Below, piece by piece: positions 14,801 through 20,568 of a DNA stretch of 20,568 nucleotides. The translations under genes were made by a program, and so were the position numbers. How positions within the stretch are numbered: position 1 is the first letter of the stretch; the number at the start of each line of letters is the position of its first letter. The stretch comes from a virus: IMG/VR virus record IMGVR_UViG_3300010318_003450, positions 1 through 20,568 of that record; one strand, 5' to 3'. The notes beneath the pieces are model-generated. The model had not been told where the DNA came from, made no database searches, and saw only the letters and a program-made list of their open reading frames with translations.

Positions 14801-15344
14801 ACGATGGATTGCAATGTTCTCGCAAACAGGTAGCGAGTTAATAGAAATAATTAATGCTCTAGATACAGAGCCTGATATTATTATTACTAATAAGAGACCA
14901 GAGCATCTAAGAAAAATAAATAAAGATTTACTGGATAGATGTGGAAGTAAAATTTGTTATGTATCTAATAAACCAACACTAGAAGAGTATTATGGAATAT
15001 TTGAACGATTTGTTTTTAATCCTATAGTTACTCTCCACGGCTGGTTAAGAGTATTACCACCAGAAATATGTAAGAGTTATGAAATTTATAATGGTCATCC
15101 AGGAGATATAATTAAGTATCCGAAACTAAAAGGTAAAGATCCTCAATTAAAAGCATGGAAGAAAAATTATAAATTCATAGGAACAGTTTTACATAAGGTG
15201 ACAGAAGAAGTAGATGAAGGAGAAATTATAGCTTATATAAATAAAATTCCTACTAGAAATTTGGAACTTGATGATTATTTTCGTATATTAAGAAACGAGT
15301 CGATAGACTTATGGATAGAATTTTTGAATAAAAGGTTATACTAA
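14793..15344 (+). CDS. dpdN: Formyltransferase, candidate dPreQ1 formyltransferase DpdN
   Basis: A 183-residue protein of the GART/methionyl-tRNA formyltransferase fold. The catalytic triad of E. coli PurN (Asn106, His108, Asp144) is matched by Asn100 and His102 in NGHPG and Asp141 in VTEEVDEGEII, and LHGWLRVLP (81-89) matches the LAGYMRIL strand. It lacks the C-terminal tRNA-binding domain of Fmt and differs from PurN in substrate-side segments. Phage 7-deazaguanine studies predict a formyltransferase (DpdN) that turns dPreQ1 into 7-(formylamino)methyl-deazaguanine; this gene, joined to dpdA by an eight-base overlap and with queF nearby, fits that assignment. The formyl donor would be host 10-formyl-tetrahydrofolate. 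ATG 14793 is preferred over a TTG at 14757. The stop shares one base with the next start (TAATG). Confidence 0.78.
   Translation: MHKRWIAMFSQTGSELIEIINALDTEPDIIITNKRPEHLRKINKDLLDRCGSKICYVSNKPTLEEYYGIFERFVFNPIVTLHGWLRVLPPEICKSYEIYNGHPGDIIKYPKLKGKDPQLKAWKKNYKFIGTVLHKVTEEVDEGEIIAYINKIPTRNLELDDYFRILRNESIDLWIEFLNKRLY
15277..15291 (+). promoter_or_regulatory. Candidate promoter, copy 4, inside the end of dpdN
   Basis: ATTTTCGTATATTAA shares the 14-base core TTTTCGTATATTWA with the other three copies. It lies within the last 23 codons of dpdN. TATATT at 15284-15289 would start a transcript near 15295, about 49 bases before the kinase-like gene at 15344, very like the spacing of copy 2 before 3119. 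It would separately drive kinase-queF-queE. The motif also encodes Phe-Arg-Ile here. Confidence 0.4.
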
Positions 15345-15898
15345 TGAAAATAGCATTTACAGGAGCTCAGGGAACGGGTAAATCTACTTTAGTTAATTAT
15401 CTTGTAGATAATAATGTTAAAGAGATAGAAGGATATACTTTTGTAAAAGAAGTAACAAGAAGAATACAAAGACAATTTAATCTGGATATTAATGAGAAAG
15501 GTGATCTAACTACTCAAATACTAATTATTACAGATCATATTGTAAATCTGCGTAAACCAAAAGTAGTAATGGATAGATGTATTTTAGATGCATTAGTCTA
15601 TACTCGATGGTTATGTGATTATAATCCTGGTATTCCTAGCTGGGTTTATGATTATTGTGAAAATGTATTTAAAAGTTACATTAATCAATATGATATTATA
15701 TTTTATTTAAAGCCTGAATTTGATCTGGTTAGTGATGGAGTAAGAAGTGATGATATAGATTTTAGAGATGATATAGCAGAATTATTTGAAACCTACATTA
15801 ATAATTTTGGTGTAGAAGTTGTGGAATTAACAGGTACGGTAAAACAAAGAGTTAAACAAATTAAAAAAGCAATTAATGAGCACACAAAGTCAAATTAA
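15344..15898 (+). CDS. P-loop kinase-like ATPase (NadR/AAA_28-like)
   Basis: A 184-residue single-domain P-loop protein. Walker A is GAQGTGKST (7-15), a VVMDRCILDAL strand (74-84) provides a DRxxxD motif like that of nucleotide and nucleoside kinases, and IIFYLKPEFD followed by an Arg-containing lid (GVRSDDIDFRDD) resembles the LID of NadR-type and deoxynucleoside/deoxynucleotide kinases. It most likely phosphorylates a small nucleoside or nucleotide-like substrate. It lies inside the run of overlapping dpdN-kinase-queF-queE genes (TAATG with dpdN, a 23-base overlap with queF), which suggests a link to modified-base metabolism. Substrate is unknown: a dNMP kinase supporting replication, a salvage kinase or a dedicated cluster enzyme are all possible. 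Confidence 0.78.
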   Translation: MKIAFTGAQGTGKSTLVNYLVDNNVKEIEGYTFVKEVTRRIQRQFNLDINEKGDLTTQILIITDHIVNLRKPKVVMDRCILDALVYTRWLCDYNPGIPSWVYDYCENVFKSYINQYDIIFYLKPEFDLVSDGVRSDDIDFRDDIAELFETYINNFGVEVVELTGTVKQRVKQIKKAINEHTKSN

Positions 15899-16793
15899 TG
15901 ATATAGCGGGAACGCTATTAGGTAAAAGAGGTGGAGAAGGCTATTCAACAACTTATGATTCTTCTCTATTAGTTCGTATTCCTAGATCTTTGAATCGGGA
16001 AACTTATCGAATTGATAATGAAAATCTTCCGTTTATAGGCGGAGATGTCTGGAATGCATACGAAGTATCAGCTATTACTAATACCGGAAGACCAGTATCA
16101 GGGGTAATGAAGATATGGTGTAAAGCAGATTCTAAATATCACGTTGAATCTAAGTCAATTAAATTGTATCTTAACTCCTTTAATATGACACCTTTTGGTG
16201 AAACAGGAGAAGAATGTATTAAGATTATCGAAGATACTGTAAGAGAAGATTTATCTACATTATTAGAAACAGAAGTTGAATGTAGATTATTTACAAGAAA
16301 TGATAGTCTTATCTTTGATGTTTTTAGTGATTATGATGAACTAGAAGATTTAGTAGATTTAGATAAAGTAGATTACTCTAATGATAAATTACAAAAATTA
16401 GATCTTAGTAACTCTACAGTAAAAGATTTTACTCCTAGATTAAAAGTTCGTACTAATCTTCTAAGAAGCAATTGTCGAGTAACCAATCAACCAGATTGGG
16501 GAGATTTATTTATCTTTATTAAAGGTAATGAAGAAGATAGTGTATTTACATTAGATAGTCTAGCAAGCTATATTGTATCTCATAGACAAGTAAATCACTT
16601 TCATGAAGAGATTGTAGAAATGATCTTTAAGAAATTGTATGATGAATTTAATCCTAAGGAATTAATGGTATGTGCAATGTATACTCGAAGAGGTGGTATT
16701 GATATTAATCCTATTCGATCTACTCATGAGCATTTAATTCCTGGAGCATTTAGAACTATGGATAGCTTAACTCAAAAAACATTACGTCAATAA
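15876..16793 (+). CDS. queF: QueF, NADPH-dependent preQ0 reductase (bimodular type)
   Basis: A 305-residue nitrile oxidoreductase of the long, E. coli-like type (E. coli 282). The QueF motif ESKSIKLYLNSFNMT lies in the N-terminal T-fold half (91-105), and the catalytic half has SNCRVTNQPDWGD with Cys200 (thioimide nucleophile) and Asp207, spaced as E. coli Cys190 and Asp197, then HFHEE (His243, Glu244; E. coli His229, Glu230) and YTRRGGIDINPIRS near the end. It reduces preQ0 to preQ1 with NADPH. In a phage that also encodes dpdA, this implies that the incorporated base is preQ1 or a derivative rather than preQ0 or archaeosine. An acidic insert (about 144-172, DYDELEDLVDLDKVDY) is longer than usual. 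The stop shares a base with the queE start. Confidence 0.93.
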   Translation: MSTQSQINDIAGTLLGKRGGEGYSTTYDSSLLVRIPRSLNRETYRIDNENLPFIGGDVWNAYEVSAITNTGRPVSGVMKIWCKADSKYHVESKSIKLYLNSFNMTPFGETGEECIKIIEDTVREDLSTLLETEVECRLFTRNDSLIFDVFSDYDELEDLVDLDKVDYSNDKLQKLDLSNSTVKDFTPRLKVRTNLLRSNCRVTNQPDWGDLFIFIKGNEEDSVFTLDSLASYIVSHRQVNHFHEEIVEMIFKKLYDEFNPKELMVCAMYTRRGGIDINPIRSTHEHLIPGAFRTMDSLTQKTLRQ

Positions 16794-17569
16794 TGAAGTG
16801 TAAAAGATTAAGAAGTTACGAAAAGCCTTTACAGGTACTTGAGCTTTATACTGCAGTTCAATCTGAAGGTTCAAGACAAGGATATCCTACTATTGTAGTT
16901 AGAACATCAGGATGTACTCATAGATGCTTCTTTGGTGAAGGAGGATGGTGTGATAGCTGGTATACTTCCATCCATCCAGAAAAAGGTACTTTCTGTTTTA
17001 ATGACATTATTAAAATGTATGATGATAATCCTCATATTAAAGAGATGATGTTAACAGGAGGTTCTCCTACTATGCATCCTGCTTTAGTAAATGAATTAAC
17101 TCATTTTGCTCATGAACGAGGAATCTTTATTACTATTGAAACTGAAGGATCTCACTTCTTAGAAACTGATTATCCTATTGACCTATTATCTATTTCACCT
17201 AAGTTTAGTAATTCTATTCCTGTAGTAGGAGCTAAGACCCCACTTGGAGAGATAGTAGATGAAAAAATGATCATTAAACATAATAGTAAACGATTAAATA
17301 AAGAAGCAATTAAAGCCTCTATTGAATATCATAAAGATTACCATCTAAAACCTGTATTAGATAAAGAGCTTAGTATTCTTCCAGAAGTAGAAGAGTTTGT
17401 TAAAGAGTTAGAGATACCAGATGAAAAGATTTGGTGTATGCCTGCTGGAGATGATATTCCTGCTCTACAAGAATCCTATCCTGTAGTAATGAACTTTGTT
17501 AGAGATAGAGGATGGAGGTTTACTGGTAGATCGCACATCATGGCCTTCGGGACTGAGCGTTGTGTTTAA
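16793..17569 (+). CDS. queE: QueE, 7-carboxy-7-deazaguanine synthase (radical SAM), variant cluster motif
   Basis: A 258-residue radical-SAM enzyme converting carboxytetrahydropterin to 7-carboxy-7-deazaguanine. VLELYTAVQSEGSRQGYPTIVVRTSGC is typical of the QueE N-terminus (only parts quoted: SEGSRQGYPT, 24-33). The [4Fe-4S] motif is Cys41-x3-Cys45-x7-Cys53, a five-residue expansion (FGEGG) of the usual CX3CX2C, followed by the usual WCDS/WYT sequence. The SAM-binding motif TGGEP reads TGGSP (88-92). The rest, with TIETEGS and DLLSISPK, is standard. Start ATG 16793 shares one base with the queF stop. The last 13 codons (17531-17569) are clearly G+C-richer than the rest of the gene, and a recoded copy of the final TERCV-stop follows the gene. 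Confidence 0.9.
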   Translation: MKCKRLRSYEKPLQVLELYTAVQSEGSRQGYPTIVVRTSGCTHRCFFGEGGWCDSWYTSIHPEKGTFCFNDIIKMYDDNPHIKEMMLTGGSPTMHPALVNELTHFAHERGIFITIETEGSHFLETDYPIDLLSISPKFSNSIPVVGAKTPLGEIVDEKMIIKHNSKRLNKEAIKASIEYHKDYHLKPVLDKELSILPEVEEFVKELEIPDEKIWCMPAGDDIPALQESYPVVMNFVRDRGWRFTGRSHIMAFGTERCV

Positions 17570-17588
17570 TACAGAAAGATGTGTATAA
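17552..17588 (+). repeat. Duplicated, synonymously recoded 3' end of queE
   Basis: The last codons of queE, 17552-17569, read ACT GAG CGT TGT GTT TAA (TERCV-stop). One base after the stop, 17571-17588 reads ACA GAA AGA TGT GTA TAA, which encodes the same five residues and stop with different codons (13 of 18 bases identical). The second copy is in another frame and uses the A-ending codons and AGA that are normal for this genome, while the copy now in frame sits in a G+C-rich patch. This looks like the remnant of the native gene end after a diverged 3' segment was recombined in. Confidence 0.65.
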
Positions 17589-17610
17589 AAAGTTTGATAA
17601 ATAAAAATAA

Positions 17611-17625
17611 TTTCTTATATTAAGT
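17611..17625 (+). promoter_or_regulatory. Variant candidate promoter before folE
   Basis: TTTCTTATATTAAGT, a relaxed form of the TTTTCGTATATTWA element, in the 58-base gap before folE. TATATT (17616-17621) ends seven bases before the A of the folE ATG at 17628, the same close arrangement as copy 1 before the polA-like gene, so a leaderless or nearly leaderless transcript would result. The rest of the gap is A/T-rich and has no hairpin that I can see. Confidence 0.4.
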
Positions 17626-17627
17626 AA

Positions 17628-18311
17628 ATGGAAGGACGAAAAAAACAATACGATATAGAATGCGTGCAAGAAGGTCACGCTAATGGTGTAGCTCCTGGCT
17701 TTCCTTTATCGGATAAGCAAAAGGAGAAAATGATAGAAAAAGCAGCTAAGGCTTATGGTAAGTTTCTAGATGAATTAGGATGTGATTGGCGCAATGATCC
17801 TAACTCTAGTGATACCCCAAGGCGTGTAGCTAAAGCATATGTAAATGATTTATGGGCAGGTAGGTACACGCTCCCGACCGAAATTACTTCCTTTCCTTCC
17901 GACGGTTATGATGGAATAATTCAAGAGAGCAATATCCCGGTTACGTCAATGTGTTCACACCACCATCAAACCATAAAAGGTCTGGTGAGCGTGGCCTACG
18001 TGCCTTCTAAAGATGGAAGAGTGATAGGATTGTCTAAACTAAATCGAATAGTAGAACATTTTGCTAGACGAGGAGCAATCCAAGAACAATTAACCGTTGC
18101 TATTCATCAAGCTATCGATAAGGTATGTGAAGGTAATGTAGGAGTAGCGGTAATGATAAATGCAACCCATAATTGTGTAAGTTGTAGAGGAGTAAAGCAT
18201 CAAGGTGCAGCAATGCAAACAGCTAAGCTATCGGGATGTTTCCTAGAAGAAGATAGTGCTAGAGCGGAGTTTTATAACAATATTCAGCTCTCAGAAAAAT
18301 GCAACCATTAA
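17628..18311 (+). CDS. folE: GTP cyclohydrolase I (FolE)
   Basis: A 227-residue FolE, about the length of E. coli FolE (222). Zinc ligands are Cys109 and His112 in MCSHHHQT (the family CEHH) and Cys183 in ATHNCVSCRGV; the Glu of CEHH is Ser110 here. VIGLSKLNRIVEHFARR (132-148) and IQEQLT (151-156) are the classic core, and the end has GCFLEEDSARAEFYNNI. It opens GTP to dihydroneopterin triphosphate, the substrate of QueD, and so feeds the preQ0 pathway (it could also feed folate). Having a private FolE frees the pathway from the host pterin supply. The middle of the gene (about 17821-18000) reaches roughly 40-50% G+C and uses unusual codons such as CTC, CCG, ACG and GTG, unlike neighbouring genes. 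Confidence 0.94.
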   Translation: MEGRKKQYDIECVQEGHANGVAPGFPLSDKQKEKMIEKAAKAYGKFLDELGCDWRNDPNSSDTPRRVAKAYVNDLWAGRYTLPTEITSFPSDGYDGIIQESNIPVTSMCSHHHQTIKGLVSVAYVPSKDGRVIGLSKLNRIVEHFARRGAIQEQLTVAIHQAIDKVCEGNVGVAVMINATHNCVSCRGVKHQGAAMQTAKLSGCFLEEDSARAEFYNNIQLSEKCNH

Positions 18312-18330
18312 TAAACTTAAATAAATATAT

Positions 18331-18831
18331 ATGCAGTATCAATATAGTAGAAGAGATGATTATGTACCGTTTGTATCCGAGGTAGAAGAGTTTAATGAAG
18401 CCTTTAATAAGCCTAACAAGTATACCCCTAATGTTCCCGAGAAAGAGCAGTGGGAATTTGTGTATAACTTTATATTAGAGGAGTTAAATGAGTATAAAGA
18501 AGCATGCGAGAAAGGCGACATCGTAGAAGTATTAGATGCATTAGCAGACATCACATATGTTGCAACAGGTAATGGTGTAATGTTGCACGGACTCAAAGAT
18601 TATTTTGAAGCTGCGTATGAGGAAGTACATCAATCAAATATGTCAAAGCTTTGTAAGTCACATACAGAGGCTTTAGATACGGTTGAACTACGTCAAAAAG
18701 AACAAGGTGAAGCTTGTCACATAGAGAAGAAGGATGAGTATTGGGTGGTGCTAAGATCGAGAGATCGAAAAGTAATGAAATCGATTAATTACTTTCGACC
18801 AAACTTAAAGGCAATATTGGATGGCCAATAG
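18331..18831 (+). CDS. MazG-like nucleotide pyrophosphohydrolase
   Basis: A 166-residue all-alpha protein with the MazG/PRA-PH metal signature: FILEELNEYKEAC (Glu50, Glu51, Glu54) and EVLDALADITYVATG (Asp69, Asp73), which together form the EExxE...D...D magnesium site. Such enzymes hydrolyse (d)NTPs to the monophosphate and PPi; phage versions may clean the pool of non-canonical nucleotides or act on alarmone-related signals. The C-terminal part (about 105-166), with KKDEYWVVLRSRDRK, is an extension of the kind seen in phage MazG-like proteins. Codon use is slightly more G+C-rich than in the clusters upstream. It starts 19 bases after folE and its end overlaps the DNA polymerase start by 11 bases. 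Confidence 0.82.
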   Translation: MQYQYSRRDDYVPFVSEVEEFNEAFNKPNKYTPNVPEKEQWEFVYNFILEELNEYKEACEKGDIVEVLDALADITYVATGNGVMLHGLKDYFEAAYEEVHQSNMSKLCKSHTEALDTVELRQKEQGEACHIEKKDEYWVVLRSRDRKVMKSINYFRPNLKAILDGQ

Positions 18832-20545
18832 TAGTGATCAATTAGTATTACCTTATAAAAAGTGTTATGCCGAAAAAATAAGAGGTAATAATTATTTAAT
18901 TCATCTTTGGGATGATGGTGGAAAGCAAGAACTTGAGTGGCGTAATTATGCTTACAAAGAATCTGATTATGGTGAGTATGAAGGTTTCCGAGGTGAGAAG
19001 TTAGAGAAGGTTTACAAATGGGATTATGATGATAAGACTATTCATTATCATGATATGCAACCGGCTCAAAAGTTCTTAATTGAAACCTACGGTACTAATG
19101 ATGAGCCTTCGACTTCACATAAAGAATTATTTTTCGATATTGAGATTGAGATTGGTGGACGATTAACTCAAGAATATATCCGTCAAGCTCCGATGCCTTG
19201 TACCTCTATAGCTTGGTATGATAAGTTTAGAGATAAGTGGGGTATCTTGATTTTAGATAAGCAAGGTAAAATGCAATACTCTGAAAAGGGTAACAAAGAG
19301 ATCATACCTGTTCGTACAGAAAAAGAGTTACTTGCTAAATGGGTTGAACGTATTAGAGAAATCGATCCAGATATCTTAATCGGATACAATAGTGATCATT
19401 TCGATATTCCTTATCTATATTTTCGTATCTGTAATGTATTAGGAGAGGAATGGGCTATGGCTATGTCTCCTATCAATATTGCAAGAGATATATCTCAATG
19501 GTCTAGAGAACGTACTATTGAGTTTGCTGGTCTAGAATGTTTGGATTATTTACGACTACATAAGCAATTCTCTATGCGAGAAGAACCAACCTATAAGTTA
19601 GATGCTATTGGTGAGAAGTATGCCGGACTCGGTAAAGTAGAGTATGAAGGTTCTCTTAATCGATTATTCGAAGATGATATTGATAAGTTTATCGAATATA
19701 ACTTTCGAGATGTTGAGATCTTAAAAGTATTAGATGAGAAGTTAGGTTATCTTGATTTAACTAAAAACTTATGTCATAAAGGTAAGATTAATTACAATCA
19801 AGTTCATTCTACTTCAGTGGTTCACGATGGAGCTATTTCTGCTTATCTTTTATCAAAAGGTATTATTCCTCCACGTAAAGAACGTAATAATAAATTAGAT
19901 CGTAAGATTGCTGGTGGTTATGTATTCTGTCCTACTTCCGGACTATACAATTATATCTTTGATTTAGATTTAACTTCTCTATATCCATCTATTATGATGA
20001 CTCTTAATATGGGTAAGGAAACTATGATAGGAAAGGTATATCATGGTGATGAAAAGAATAACCGATTAGGATTAAAAGATTTAAAAGAGTTGCCTCAAGA
20101 ATTAAATGTTAGAGTACAAAACCATAGAGGTCAAACTAAGATGATGGAAGTATCTAAACTCGTTAAGTTTATCGAAGATATGGATATCGCAGTAGCTGCT
20201 AATGGAGTAATGTTCTCTAAAGATAAACCATCAGTATTCTCAATACTATTAAATGAATGGTTTAATGAGAGAGTACGATATAAGAACTTAATGAAAAAGT
20301 ATAAGTCTGAAGGTAACAAAGCTATGACTGCAAAGTATCATACAATGCAGTATACCATTAAAATCTTACTTAATTCTTTATTCGGAGCCACCGCAATGCA
20401 AGGCTTTAGATATGGTAATATACTTATAGGAGAAGCTATTACTTTATCTGGACAGCGTATCATTCAAGAATCAGCTCTGCACATTAATCATACTTGTCAC
20501 GATTTACTTTCTGGTAATATAGATAAAGAAGTTTTTACTAATTAA
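18821..20545 (+). CDS. 43: Family B DNA polymerase, N-terminal part (exonuclease plus palm motifs A and B; motif C missing)
   Basis: A 574-residue fragment of a T4 gp43-like polymerase (T4 898). Proofreading exonuclease motifs are all present: ExoI FFDIEIE (Asp106, Glu108), ExoII GYNSDHFDIPY (Asn190, Asp195) and ExoIII YNFRD (Tyr293, Asp297). Polymerase motif A is DLDLTSLYPS (Asp383) and motif B is KILLNSLFG (Lys514-Gly522, Phe in place of the usual Tyr). The reading frame then ends with TAA at 20543-20545, right where alignment to RB69/T4 places YGDTDS, so the second catalytic Asp pair and the thumb are absent. The last 23 bases of the window are A/T-rich and do not contain YGDTDS in any frame. 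Either a second gene encodes the C-terminal part (split polymerase) or an intron interrupts the gene just beyond the window. Confidence 0.92.
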   Translation: MANSSDQLVLPYKKCYAEKIRGNNYLIHLWDDGGKQELEWRNYAYKESDYGEYEGFRGEKLEKVYKWDYDDKTIHYHDMQPAQKFLIETYGTNDEPSTSHKELFFDIEIEIGGRLTQEYIRQAPMPCTSIAWYDKFRDKWGILILDKQGKMQYSEKGNKEIIPVRTEKELLAKWVERIREIDPDILIGYNSDHFDIPYLYFRICNVLGEEWAMAMSPINIARDISQWSRERTIEFAGLECLDYLRLHKQFSMREEPTYKLDAIGEKYAGLGKVEYEGSLNRLFEDDIDKFIEYNFRDVEILKVLDEKLGYLDLTKNLCHKGKINYNQVHSTSVVHDGAISAYLLSKGIIPPRKERNNKLDRKIAGGYVFCPTSGLYNYIFDLDLTSLYPSIMMTLNMGKETMIGKVYHGDEKNNRLGLKDLKELPQELNVRVQNHRGQTKMMEVSKLVKFIEDMDIAVAANGVMFSKDKPSVFSILLNEWFNERVRYKNLMKKYKSEGNKAMTAKYHTMQYTIKILLNSLFGATAMQGFRYGNILIGEAITLSGQRIIQESALHINHTCHDLLSGNIDKEVFTN

Positions 20546-20568
20546 TCTATATTTATAATAATAAAAAA

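Noticed and set aside
14793-15344. PurN or methionyl-tRNA formyltransferase
   Set aside because: No Fmt C-terminal domain, no other purine-synthesis genes around, and direct overlap with dpdA; PurN-like ancestry of the fold is still accepted.
1-20568. tRNA or rRNA genes
   Set aside because: No cloverleaf-like or conserved rRNA sequence was noticed; gaps between genes are too short to hold them.
20546-20568. Group I intron 5' end after the polymerase stop
   Set aside because: Only 23 A/T-rich bases remain, not enough to support any intron structure; kept only as a possible reason for the split.

Overview
This window is a 20.6-kb piece of a tailed double-stranded DNA phage genome with a T4-like replication core. 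It is AT-rich: sampled ordinary stretches are about 30% G+C. Every supported gene lies on the + strand. Genes are packed with short gaps or 1-26 base overlaps, and no stretch over 300 bases lacks a gene. Most starts have no Shine-Dalgarno sequence and follow an A/T-rich leader. That, and candidate promoters resembling the Bacteroidetes -7 box, suggest a phage of a (perhaps marine) Bacteroidetes host. The host assignment is inference.

Layout. (1) 1-1834: two Asn-rich genes of unknown function, the first cut by the window edge, probably the end of a structural module. (2) 1858-7969: replication and recombination genes: a compact family A polymerase-like protein, an unknown protein, a gp32-like ssDNA-binding protein, a UvsX/RecA-like recombinase, a FEN/RNase H-like 5' nuclease and a gp41/DnaB-type helicase. 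(3) 7950-10582: class I ribonucleotide reductase, beta then alpha. (4) 10591-12337: a membrane protein and two unknown proteins. (5) 12342-18311: a 7-deazaguanine DNA-modification cluster. (6) 18331-20545: a MazG-like pyrophosphohydrolase, then a family B DNA polymerase that stops just before its last catalytic motif.

The modification cluster is the most interesting part. FolE, QueD, QueE and QueC would carry GTP through to preQ0, QueF would reduce preQ0 to preQ1, and a DpdA-type transglycosylase would exchange guanine in DNA for the deazaguanine. A small formyltransferase overlapping dpdA fits the predicted dPreQ1 formyltransferase DpdN, so the predicted final base is 7-(formylamino)methyl-7-deazaguanine in phage DNA. 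A P-loop kinase-like protein of unknown role sits inside the same run of overlapping genes, and a thioredoxin-like protein and a 47-residue membrane protein lie between queC and queD. Several enzymes have unusual active or metal sites: QueC has lost all four zinc cysteines, QueE has an expanded cluster motif, and QueD has altered zinc ligands.

Other signals: the 14-base element TTTTCGTATATTWA occurs four times, only on the coding strand and always before a gene start, with a looser fifth copy before folE. A second, synonymously recoded copy of the last five codons and stop of queE lies just after queE. Patches of higher G+C and different codon choice occur in the helicase, folE, the end of queE and the start of uvsX, suggesting local recombination. 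The window holds both a PolA-like and a PolB gene, and the PolB is split or interrupted at the window edge.
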